Part shown: positions 35,629 to 44,044 of the stretch, piece by piece | How the letters are laid out: each line of letters opens with the position of its first letter | Numbering within the stretch: position 1 is the first letter of the stretch | Assembly (NCBI GenBank): GCA_031253985.1 | Contig: JAIRVH010000123.1 | Coordinates: forward strand, 92,444-156,443 | Direction of reading: 5' to 3' | Source of the DNA: Sphingobacterium sp. | GTDB lineage: Bacteria > Bacteroidota > Bacteroidia > Sphingobacteriales > Sphingobacteriaceae | Length of the DNA stretch: 64,000 bases | Position numbers and translations under genes: made by a program | The notes under the pieces: model-generated | The model's database searches: none | What the model saw: the letters and a program-made list of their open reading frames with translations, nothing else | What the model was told of the DNA's origin: nothing

Positions 35629-37554
35629 TTACCAACCCGGATTTTGCACTAAATTCGGGTTAACCAATAGATCGGCTTCTTTAATCGGCCAAAAATAGTC
35701 CCTAGGTGCTACGAAGCGTTGTTGGAAGAAGGTCTGCTCCTGATAGAAAAGTTCCGGATGGTCCTTATCTTGGTTCCTGTCCCAGCCGGTGATATTTTTA
35801 TTAAGCTCCTGTGCAGCCAGTTTCCAGCGTCTCAAATCCCAGAAACGCGAACCTTCAAAACTCATTTCAATATTGCGTTCACGTTGTATGATGGCACGAA
35901 GCCCCTCCTTGGTCGTTGGCTTGGCACTATTAAAAGCATATTTCGCCCAAGATTCTTTCACTCCTTCCAGACCTGCGCGTTTCCGAATTTTGTCCAGATA
36001 GAGGAATACATCAGCTGCAGGTCCCTCACTTTCGTTTAAGGCCTCTGCATACATCAGATACAGGTCGGCAAGCCGCAGCATCGGCCAAGGATATTCTTCG
36101 ATATGCGAACTGTTTCCATCTTTAAAGGCAAATTTCCAATTGACCAGCTTCTTTGGATAATAGGTGGTGATCGGCACAGAAACCCCACTGCCAAATAAGC
36201 CCAAGCGGAGCTGAGTCGTCCAGGTATTTTCGTCGGTCTGACTTGGGCTATTTTCCATGTACCAAACCCCACCATCGAAGCCAACATTTGCGTAGAAACG
36301 GTTTTCACGGTCGAAATGTAAACGCGCCGTTCTGTAGTTTTCAATGATGTTGAACCGTTCATCATGCGTTCCGGTACGAAGCTGGCTTTTATTGCTAAAA
36401 TCCAAGGTTTTGTCTTCATCCATCGGCACACCATTTTTCGTATAGAACTGTTCAATGATTTTGATCGTTGGTGCCAAGGTACCATTGACGCTGTTGTTGC
36501 CGGCATTATTCGGATCGATATGAGCCATGGAAGAGTACTGCAGCTGCCATGTCCTTGAATTCGAATTTCCCCAGATGATCTCGCGGTTCCATTTTTCCGT
36601 TACGGCATTCCGGATACTCATCTGAACCATTGTCGTATTCGACAGCGGGCGTACAGGTGCTGGAAATTCATATAAACTCATCCCCAATTCCTCGCAGGCA
36701 GCAATTGCCTCCTTGGCGGCCTGCGCTGCTTTCCGCCACTTCTCGGCCTGAAAGCTCGGATTAAAAAATAAGGTACCGTCTACATTTTTGAAGGTCGCAT
36801 AGTCTGGATTGCCATTGAATAATGGACTTGCTGCGTAAAGCAAGACTTTTGCCTTGATTCCTAAGGCAATCGGTTTCGTAATATGACCCAGATCCGTTAC
36901 TGGCGACTGCACGACACTAGGCAATTTAGCTGCCGCTTCGTCCAGTACCTTCACAATATAATTGACCACATCATCGATCGGCTGACGCTTTACCTGTGTC
37001 TCCTCAATCGGTGCTGTTACAGGCACGTTGACATCCATAATCGGAATAGGACCATAGTGGCGCATCAGCATAAAATGGTAATAGGCTTTTAAGAACAATA
37101 CCTCACCCTCCCAGGTGGTACGTTCATCTGGTGTCATATCGCGTACTTTCTCTGGATTTTGGATGTTTTCCAAAAAGATATTACAGTCCCGAATGGCATT
37201 GAACATCGATCGTTCGCGGACATTATTGTTGATATGCCCGTCCCAATAGTTGACATAAGGATCGGTAATACTCTGATTACCGCGTGCGATATTCCAGTTT
37301 GTTCCATTGATACTCCGCGTTGGATAATCCAGCCAGAATTCATCTCCCGCCATAAAAGCAGGATTGATAGTCGGCTCACCATCATTAGGCAGGTAAGAAT
37401 AGCAGGTTGCCAAATATTTAATGGCTTCACTACGCATGGTAAAGGCATTATCTATCGTTGGAGCATTGTCCGGTACAACATCCAGATAGCTGCAGGATTG
37501 AAAAAACAATAGACCTGACGCCACCATCGCTTTAAATACAGTTAATTTTTTCAT
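35629..37554 (-). CDS. SusD/RagB-family glycan-binding lipoprotein
   Basis: A 641-aa lipoprotein, at the long end for SusD. Signal MKKLTVFKAMVASGLLFFQSC gives Cys21. SYLDVVPDNAPTIDNAFTMR and the C-terminal IQRERNIEMSFEGSRFWDLRRWK are family hallmarks. It is encoded 13 nt after its SusC partner and should form the lid of that transporter. This pair opens the large operon and is probably the main importer of the PUL. Confidence 0.93.
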   Translation of the reverse strand: MKKLTVFKAMVASGLLFFQSCSYLDVVPDNAPTIDNAFTMRSEAIKYLATCYSYLPNDGEPTINPAFMAGDEFWLDYPTRSINGTNWNIARGNQSITDPYVNYWDGHINNNVRERSMFNAIRDCNIFLENIQNPEKVRDMTPDERTTWEGEVLFLKAYYHFMLMRHYGPIPIMDVNVPVTAPIEETQVKRQPIDDVVNYIVKVLDEAAAKLPSVVQSPVTDLGHITKPIALGIKAKVLLYAASPLFNGNPDYATFKNVDGTLFFNPSFQAEKWRKAAQAAKEAIAACEELGMSLYEFPAPVRPLSNTTMVQMSIRNAVTEKWNREIIWGNSNSRTWQLQYSSMAHIDPNNAGNNSVNGTLAPTIKIIEQFYTKNGVPMDEDKTLDFSNKSQLRTGTHDERFNIIENYRTARLHFDRENRFYANVGFDGGVWYMENSPSQTDENTWTTQLRLGLFGSGVSVPITTYYPKKLVNWKFAFKDGNSSHIEEYPWPMLRLADLYLMYAEALNESEGPAADVFLYLDKIRKRAGLEGVKESWAKYAFNSAKPTTKEGLRAIIQRERNIEMSFEGSRFWDLRRWKLAAQELNKNITGWDRNQDKDHPELFYQEQTFFQQRFVAPRDYFWPIKEADLLVNPNLVQNPGW

Positions 37555-37567
37555 GATACATTGTTTT

Positions 37568-40500
37568 TTATAATCCTACATTGATACCGATATTGTACAC
37601 CGCCTGAACCGGATAGCCTAGACCATCGCCTCCCATTTCAGGATCCCACATTTTAAACTTGCTCCATACCGCAAGATTCAAGGCATTGGCATAAATGCGG
37701 ATATTGGACATCTTCCAGCGATCCAGGATCTTGTTTGGCACCGTATAGCCCAGTTCGACAGATTTCAGGCGCAGGAAAGCCCCGTTTCGCATCCACCAGG
37801 TCGAAAATTGATTGTTGTTGTTATTGAATCCATCGGTCAACCGAGGCCAAAATGCACGGATATCCTGATTATCTTCAGACCAGTGACTATCGGCCACCTG
37901 TTTTAACAGCCCATTCTGATAAGGACCGTTGATGGCAAAAGGCGTGATATTGCCCGGATTGATAAAGAAGGATGAGCGTGCAGAGCCCTGTAAGAAGGCA
38001 CTGACATCAAAGCCCTTAAAACCAACGGTAAATCCCATACCGTAGATAATTTCAGGATCAGTAGGAAAACCGATAGGCACTTTGTCCAGATCAGTTATTT
38101 TGCCATCGCCATTAATGTCGCGGTATTTGATATCGCCACCCATGGTCTTCAATGCACCACCAAAATTTTGCAATGGCGAGTTATCTGCTTCTATATCATC
38201 CACAAATAAGCGTTCGGCGATCAATCCATATTGCTGTTTAAGCGGATAGCCCAGATGTGTCAGGTAAGACAAATTTGCCGGATAATTAGGTTCCTCATTG
38301 GTTAACAAGCGATTGGTCGCATAGGTCATATTTCCGCGAAGCTGAGTCCACCAAGTGTTTGCGAAAGACTTGTTGTAATCTAAGGCCAGGTCAAAGCCCT
38401 TACTTTCTGCCTTCCCCATATTGGATTGAATATCCGCCTGAAAACCAGCAGTAGTAGGAATAGTCGAGCGCACCATTAAGATATCGCTACGTTTGGAGTT
38501 GTAGTAATCAAAGACGACACCCAATCCATTTTTCAGGTTGAGGTCAAAACCTGCATCAAATGTTTTGGCGCGTTCCCAGGTAATATTAGGATTGGCATAG
38601 CGCGAGATCGAGTAGCCCGGTCTGGTATAATCCCAAAGGTTACCCCAGGCAAAGCCTTTTCCTCCATCATTGGGATTAACCTGTGATAAATAGAAAAAGC
38701 GGTCACGGTCGTTACCGATCTGATCATTACCCACCAAACCATAGGTTGCACGTAGTTTTAAACGAGATACCACAGGCGTAACAAACTCAAACATCGGCTC
38801 TTCCTGGAGGTTCCAGCCCACCCCAAAAGAGGGAAAAAAACCAAATCGTTTATCTTTAGAAAAACGTTCTGAACCGTTGTAACCAAAGTTTGCTTCAAAA
38901 AGATATTTATTTTTATAGGCATAAGTAGCCCGTCCGGACACACCGATATTACGTGCTGGCAAAGAGGCCTGTAAATTGCCCCCATTTGCCGTCTGATAAT
39001 TGCGCATGATACCGATCAACATACCCGTGATATCATGATCTTTTCCGATGGTCCGGTTATAATTGACCGCAAATTCGCCGTAGGTCGTTGTGTTCTGTAT
39101 TCTATCGCCCTGACTATAGTCCAGGTATTCTGTCCCTTCGTTTTCATTGAGCAAGCTCAGCACGGTATTGTTGGTACCCGGTATTTTCAGCAGATTATAG
39201 TAGAAAGGTTGAAAGCTTCTTCTGACCGAAAAATAAGAGTAACGTTGCGTATAAGCCATTAAACGCGCCGACAAACCTTTTGTAATAAAATCAAAGTTCT
39301 GTTTCAGTTCCAATTGTACGTTGACTGTCGAACTATTATATTCCTGAAAACCATTGACCATCTTGGCATAAGGGTTATTATACAAAGTCTTTGTGGTCGG
39401 TATAAAGCTATTTCCGAAGAGTGGATGCGTTGTAAACGGTGCGTAAGAAGCCGGATAGACCGCCGGGAACATCACCGGGTTGGACCAGATCGCTTCTTTG
39501 AATACCCGCTGACCACCATTGATCAGATTTCCCCAGTCATCATAGCCACCGATAGGTCCTTTATAATCATCAAATTGAGCCGAAGTACGGATAATTCCTA
39601 TTGTTGTCGGCGTTACATTTAAGGTGATATTCGAACGTATTGAATAATTTTTGAGGTTGATGTTATTGTCAAAATTATTGCCGCTTTCCGATTTCAAAAT
39701 TCCCTTATCGTTGTTGAACGTACCTGCAACATAATATTGCGCCAAGTTTCCACCACCAGTTACATTGAAATTGAAACGCTGGTTGTTGGTATAGTCTTTA
39801 ATTAATTGGTCGATCCAGTTATTATTGGGATAAAGCAGCGGATCGTCCCCCCTCGCGGTATGATCGATCTTATTCTGATCATAAGGCAAAGCCCCTTTGG
39901 GATTGCGTGTCAATACCGCTTCATTTGCCAGGTTCATATAGGTAATGTTATCGGCAAATTGGAAATTCCGGGTATTGGTGGAAATGGAATTTTCGAAACG
40001 CGCATTAAATTTTGCTTTTCCCACGATACCACTTTTGGTATTGACCAACACGACACCGTTTGCACCTCTTGCGCCATAGAGTGCCGAGGCAGCAGCATCT
40101 TTCAAAACCGAAAAACCAGCAATATCATCGGGCTGGAGCCTGGCCAAAGCTGTTGTATTGGATTCCATCCCATCAATGAGGATCAAGGGGTCTTTCTTTC
40201 CGGCACCAAAGGTCCCCACACCGCGGATAAAGAAAGAGGCATTATCATTTCCGGGCTCGCCACTTCGCTGATAGGCAATCAGTCCAGCTACCCGACCGGC
40301 CAGCATGGTCGTCAGGTTGGATGTAGGCCCTTTAATTTCTTTTGGATTGATCGAGGTGATCGAGGCTACCATACTTGTTTTCTTCTGTGTGCCGTAGGCG
40401 ACAACCGTCACTTCATCCAGATTTGAACTTGATGAGGACAGAAAGACGGTCATCCGGTTGGTGCTGGTGACCTGAACAGTCTTGCGGTCGAATCCGACCG

Positions 40501-40759
40501 AAGTGAGGACAAGCTGATCATTGAGGTGTACATCTTTGATCAGGAACTGTCCCTGTGCATCCGTTGATACAACAGCGCTTTTTCCCACGAAAGCGATTGT
40601 AACATTGGAAATGGGTAAATGTCCGACACTATCTAATACAACTCCTCTTAATTCAAATGATTTGGACTGTGCGTTGGCAAAGCCAGTCAGCAGAAGAAAA
40701 AGGAAGACAAGACTACATCGCTGCCATTTACAGATTCGGTAATACATGTGGTAGATCAT
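37568..40759 (-). CDS. SusC/RagA-family TonB-dependent transporter, first gene of the large PUL
   Basis: A 1063-aa outer-membrane transporter. ATG 40759 or ATG 40747 (MYYRICKW) may start it; both precede the signal peptide ending GFANAQ. A CarboxypepD_reg-like domain (LRGVVLDSVGHLPISNVTIA) follows, then the TonB box EVTVVAYGTQKK, the plug (VLKDAAASALYGARGANGVVLV) and the barrel, ending VQAVYNIGINVGL. No STN domain is present. About 185 bp separates it from the upstream terminators, so the main PUL promoter must lie at 40760-40944; no good TAnnTTTG box was found there. Confidence 0.93.
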   Translation of the reverse strand: MIYHMYYRICKWQRCSLVFLFLLLTGFANAQSKSFELRGVVLDSVGHLPISNVTIAFVGKSAVVSTDAQGQFLIKDVHLNDQLVLTSVGFDRKTVQVTSTNRMTVFLSSSSSNLDEVTVVAYGTQKKTSMVASITSINPKEIKGPTSNLTTMLAGRVAGLIAYQRSGEPGNDNASFFIRGVGTFGAGKKDPLILIDGMESNTTALARLQPDDIAGFSVLKDAAASALYGARGANGVVLVNTKSGIVGKAKFNARFENSISTNTRNFQFADNITYMNLANEAVLTRNPKGALPYDQNKIDHTARGDDPLLYPNNNWIDQLIKDYTNNQRFNFNVTGGGNLAQYYVAGTFNNDKGILKSESGNNFDNNINLKNYSIRSNITLNVTPTTIGIIRTSAQFDDYKGPIGGYDDWGNLINGGQRVFKEAIWSNPVMFPAVYPASYAPFTTHPLFGNSFIPTTKTLYNNPYAKMVNGFQEYNSSTVNVQLELKQNFDFITKGLSARLMAYTQRYSYFSVRRSFQPFYYNLLKIPGTNNTVLSLLNENEGTEYLDYSQGDRIQNTTTYGEFAVNYNRTIGKDHDITGMLIGIMRNYQTANGGNLQASLPARNIGVSGRATYAYKNKYLFEANFGYNGSERFSKDKRFGFFPSFGVGWNLQEEPMFEFVTPVVSRLKLRATYGLVGNDQIGNDRDRFFYLSQVNPNDGGKGFAWGNLWDYTRPGYSISRYANPNITWERAKTFDAGFDLNLKNGLGVVFDYYNSKRSDILMVRSTIPTTAGFQADIQSNMGKAESKGFDLALDYNKSFANTWWTQLRGNMTYATNRLLTNEEPNYPANLSYLTHLGYPLKQQYGLIAERLFVDDIEADNSPLQNFGGALKTMGGDIKYRDINGDGKITDLDKVPIGFPTDPEIIYGMGFTVGFKGFDVSAFLQGSARSSFFINPGNITPFAINGPYQNGLLKQVADSHWSEDNQDIRAFWPRLTDGFNNNNNQFSTWWMRNGAFLRLKSVELGYTVPNKILDRWKMSNIRIYANALNLAVWSKFKMWDPEMGGDGLGYPVQAVYNIGINVGL

Positions 40760-40944
40760 AAATTGGTCTTCTTATAGATTGGTTATTGTTTTCTAGTAGA
40801 GCCTAGTAATCTATACTATTCTATACTACTATACAATAGTAACAACATTTTCTGACATGTACAAATATTTTTTTCAATTGAGCTGGGATAGTTTTCCTTT
40901 ATCACGGCGGTTTATCTATCAGTTCTTCAATCCGGTATAAAAAA

Positions 40945-40980
40945 AATAGAGCTGTTATCTTGATGTATAACAGCTCTATT
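40945..40980. terminator. Intrinsic terminator
   Basis: Perfect 14-nt arms AATAGAGCTGTTAT (40945-40958) and ATAACAGCTCTATT (40967-40980) flank an 8-nt loop. On the minus strand a T6 run follows. It is the second of two tandem terminators behind the 41026 gene and shields the PUL promoter. Confidence 0.85.
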
Positions 40981-41006
40981 CAATTGTATTTTAATTTCTT
41001 TCAAAC

Positions 41007-41034
41007 AAAAAAAGGTAGGCCTAGCCTACCCTTT
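41007..41034. terminator. Intrinsic terminator overlapping a stop codon
   Basis: GGTAGGC (41014-41020) and GCCTACC (41024-41030) pair around CTA, extended by A/T tracts, with T7 on the minus-strand side. The TAG stop of the 41026 gene lies inside the stem. Confidence 0.8.
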
Positions 41035-41331
41035 TGTCAACGAGTGATGATATTTTAAGGTATGATTGAGTGAATGTGCCGTCTGACGGGCATCATCCTG
41101 GTAGGACGATAAATCCTGACATTTCCGGATATCTGCTACATCCACCTTGTTTCTTACTTTGCTGATGACCTGATTTAATTCGGATTTCCAGTTGCCCGGA
41201 TCGCCAAAATCGTCCACCCAATTTTTGTTGATAAACTTTTTGTAGTTCAAAAGCAAAATGTACAATTCCTCACCACTACCGGCGCGATTGATTGACGTGC
41301 GCCAGTTCTCTAATTTTTCTTTAAAACTCAT
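41026..41331 (-). CDS. Small protein of unknown function (101 aa)
   Basis: Starts MSFKEKLENWRTSINRAGSG (ATG 41331; an ATG at 41340 would add three residues). The protein is charged and mostly helical, with WVDDFGDPGNWKSELNQVISKV in the middle and HSLNHTLKYHHSLTKG at the end. There is no signal peptide. No family was recognised. The stop lies in the stem of its own terminator, and a second terminator follows, so it is a tightly bounded single gene. It is upstream of, and in the same direction as, the PUL but insulated from it. Confidence 0.6.
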   Translation of the reverse strand: MSFKEKLENWRTSINRAGSGEELYILLLNYKKFINKNWVDDFGDPGNWKSELNQVISKVRNKVDVADIRKCQDLSSYQDDARQTAHSLNHTLKYHHSLTKG

Positions 41332-41340
41332 AACCAGCAA

Positions 41341-41966
41341 TATACAAAAAAAATATTGCTATTCCAAATTAAGGAGCATATACAGCGTTTCATTGACTTG
41401 GATATGACATGATTCACATTTTTTGACCAGCAGCACTTGCATTTCACGGATATCCCGAAATACACTTACAGCCGACCAAATAAGTGTCCTCTATTCGACC
41501 TTGTGTTTGGCCTTTCGCTGTCATGAAGGTTAGCTTACCCATAGAACCCGCATTTGCGATCGCTTTAGCCTTCTGCGGGGAATTGATCGTATTTGCGAGA
41601 GGTATACTAGGGGTTTACGAGCCTCCTTGCTTGCCTATTCTTTGCCGATTGGTTGCTATTTAATTGCCGATTGGTTACTATTCAATTGCCGTTTTAGCAG
41701 AGAAACACCAATCAAACAGCAGAGAAACAGCAAAGAATAAGCAAACCAATACCAAGCGAATCTCCTAGCAGGTGCGAAGAAGTACCGAAGAATAGGCAAA
41801 GAAACACCAAAGAATTATAAAAGAAATATCAAAGAACGCAGGAAAAAACACTGCATATTATCTACAAAAAATCAATAGGCAACTAAACTTTTACCCTTAT
41901 ATTGCGGTCTCATTAACAGCATTCACAAGTAAGAATGCCTACATTTCACTTTAGTCCAAATGCGAT
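41341..41966. other. Gene-free stretch with 22-bp tandem repeats and purine-rich tract
   Basis: No ORF of note. TTGCCG-starting units recur at 41642, 41664 and 41686 (period 22, TTGCCGATTGGTT then CTATT). From about 41697 to 41850 one strand is A/G/C-rich with repeated CAAAGAA and GAAACACCAA-like words, partly complementary to the preceding T-rich unit. This could form an extended imperfect hairpin or be eroded low-complexity DNA. No promoter box for the 41967 gene was clear. Confidence 0.45.
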
Positions 41967-42932
41967 ATGATACTAGCTGTTTCTTTCAAAACTATACTCG
42001 CCCTTCTTCTGCTTGGCCCTGCCAGCGATGCCTATGCTAATAATAGCAAATACGAAAATAGCAGTTCCTATATCCATCAAAACCAGTTGGGAGATGGCTA
42101 TGCCAAAGTTGGCGGTCGCATTTACTATCGTGGTAAAGAGATTTCTAACGCAAATGCTGCAAGTTTTCAGTTTTTAGGTGAAGGCTATGCAAAAGATACT
42201 TGGAAAGTCTATTTTCGAGGAGCAATAATACCTGATGCAAGTCCATCTACTTTCCAATTCCTGGGAGACGGTTATGCTAGCGATGCCTGGAAAGTTTATT
42301 TTTATGGCAAACCACTGTCAAATGCAACAGCTTCTTCCTTCAAGATACTGGGAAATGGTTACAGCAAAGACCCCTGGAAAGCCTTCTATTTAGGCAAGGA
42401 AATTAATGGAGCCAATGCTTCAAGCTTTGAAAATCTTGGGCGGGGTTATGCAAAAGATAATTGGTCAAGCTATTATAGAGGCGAAAAGAATGATAGATTT
42501 GCTGGCCCTACCACACAACCCCTTGGAGGTCAATATGCCAAGGACAACTGGTCTGTTTATTACCGAAATCAGAAAGTGGAAGAGGCCTCTGCTTCCACAT
42601 TTGAATACGTAGAGGATGGGTACGCGAAAGATGCATGGAATCTTTTTTATCGTGGGGTGAAAGTTGAGGGCGGCAGCCCCAACGCGTTTAAATTAATCGG
42701 AAATGGCTATGCGGCAGATCCCTGGGCAGTCTACTATCAGGGGATAAAAGTTAAGGGTGCTTCGGCCTCTACATTTAAGGCACTTGGAGGAGGTTATGCA
42801 AAAGACTCCTGGACCGTTTTTTATCGCGGTCAGGAGCTAAAGGGAGCAGGTGCTAACACTTTTGAGTATTTAGACAATGGCTATGCACGGGATGCCTATT
42901 CTAAGTTTTATCGCGGAGAAAAATTGCAGTAA
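41967..42932 (+). CDS. DKNYY-family repeat protein, exported
   Basis: A 321-aa protein with a signal peptide (MILAVSFKTILALLLLGPAS to AYA). It is made almost wholly of nine consecutive 29-residue repeats plus a partial tenth. Each reads roughly L-G-x-G-Y-A-K-D-x-W-x-V-Y-Y-R-G-x-x-(I/V)-x-x-A-x-A-S-x-F-x-x. This is the DKNYY-type repeat, thought to build an extended beta structure in the envelope; its function is unknown. Repeat 5 lacks the middle consensus (NDRFAGPTTQP). It ends 1 bp from the convergent dCas12f gene, with no terminator between them. Confidence 0.8.
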   Translation: MILAVSFKTILALLLLGPASDAYANNSKYENSSSYIHQNQLGDGYAKVGGRIYYRGKEISNANAASFQFLGEGYAKDTWKVYFRGAIIPDASPSTFQFLGDGYASDAWKVYFYGKPLSNATASSFKILGNGYSKDPWKAFYLGKEINGANASSFENLGRGYAKDNWSSYYRGEKNDRFAGPTTQPLGGQYAKDNWSVYYRNQKVEEASASTFEYVEDGYAKDAWNLFYRGVKVEGGSPNAFKLIGNGYAADPWAVYYQGIKVKGASASTFKALGGGYAKDSWTVFYRGQELKGAGANTFEYLDNGYARDAYSKFYRGEKLQ

Positions 42933-42933
42933 A

Positions 42934-44028
42934 TTACTCGATAATAATGTTGATGCCGACCATCTTCGCTTTATATTTAATTTTTTCGATAAGACCATAG
43001 TAACTCCAGTTTCGTAACAGGAATTCATCACCTTTGGCAATTTCTTCCTTATTGGATTGGTTGACCAGTAAGAGTGTACCCGCTTGTGCTTTCACACAAA
43101 GCTCTATTAACCTGCGGCTATAGAGGTGAAGCTTGGTATCTACATAATTTTTCTCCTTTTCATTGTAGTGTTCCAAGCTTTTCATTTTGCGCTTACGGCC
43201 ACGCCCTCCTTTGTCAAATGCTGCTGCTTTTTGCAACCGATGCCGTGCTGCTTGGATGGCCATACGGCGGTAAGTAAATTCTTCCTTATTGCCGATCTGA
43301 AAAGACTCCTTACCGATGGATACTGCTATGGGGTGTTCAATAGAAAGCGAAGCTTCGGCGATAATGTTATCTTTCAATTCTTGGATCTTTTTGGGAAGTT
43401 CAAGAGCCAACAGCAGAAAGATTTTACCTTTAACAATTTTGAGTGAGCTGCTACAGATTTTGATCTGCCCAACAAGTGCACGTTGGAGCAGCACCCTTTT
43501 ATCTGATCGGTCTTTACCGAGGTATGTTCGAAAAGGTATTTTGAATAGTGTGAATTTAAAATCTCTATTATTCTCATCTTTACTCAAATTAATTTGTCTA
43601 CCCGGAAAGGGAATGGGCATATCCTTTTTGTAATTTCGAAGTGATTTTTCACCCTTCCAGTATGAGAGACGATCTGCCTGAAAATATTTGATTAAAGCCG
43701 TGTTTATCTGGGATAGAATATCTGTGGGAATTCGTCCCTTAAAATAACTGGACAGCAGGCGATAAGTTGTATTCATCCGTGAAGTATTCAATACACCTTC
43801 GGGATCTTTTGCCTGATCGGCCAGTTTGATTTTCACATCTTCTTGCAGATAAATCAGATCTTTCAGATTTTCCTGTACATATTGATGGGTGATGACCATA
43901 TTGGCACCGCGGAAAACAAGATCCTGCCATTCGAAGAGTTGTTTAAAATATTCCGATCGTTTTTCTTTATCGTCACAATCCACAAAAACCTGTATTTTGC
44001 GGGTCAATACCATTGTATCAGCTGCCAT
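42934..44028 (-). CDS. Nuclease-dead Cas12f/TnpB-family protein (dCas12f-like)
   Basis: A 364-aa RNA-guided DNA-binding protein by homology, without cleavage residues. Residues 275-281 (GRGRKRK), then SLEHYNEKEKNYVDTKLHLYSRR and LCVKAQAGTLLLVNQ, align with the RuvC region of Cas12f, which reads GRKRK, KLSRKIVDFA and NNVGTIQMEDL. At RuvC-I (232-246, HPIAVSIGKESF) the Asp is S237. At RuvC-II the Glu is V322. The protein stops at MVGINIIIE, just where RuvC-III Asp and the zinc-finger CxxC would begin. The wedge/REC half (1-230) is kept. It lies 16 nt behind a sigma-factor gene, and a guide array lies upstream. The likely role is guide-RNA-directed recruitment of that sigma factor and RNA polymerase. 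ATG 44013 is an alternative start. Confidence 0.85.
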   Translation of the reverse strand: MAADTMVLTRKIQVFVDCDDKEKRSEYFKQLFEWQDLVFRGANMVITHQYVQENLKDLIYLQEDVKIKLADQAKDPEGVLNTSRMNTTYRLLSSYFKGRIPTDILSQINTALIKYFQADRLSYWKGEKSLRNYKKDMPIPFPGRQINLSKDENNRDFKFTLFKIPFRTYLGKDRSDKRVLLQRALVGQIKICSSSLKIVKGKIFLLLALELPKKIQELKDNIIAEASLSIEHPIAVSIGKESFQIGNKEEFTYRRMAIQAARHRLQKAAAFDKGGRGRKRKMKSLEHYNEKEKNYVDTKLHLYSRRLIELCVKAQAGTLLLVNQSNKEEIAKGDEFLLRNWSYYGLIEKIKYKAKMVGINIIIE

Positions 44029-44044
44029 ATCTTTTTATATTTAG

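Noticed and set aside
42934..44028. TnpB of an IS200/IS605-type transposon
   Set aside because: No tnpA, no transposon ends or omega-RNA at the 3' end; catalytic residues and the C-terminal zinc finger are missing, and the gene is tied to a sigma factor and a guide array.
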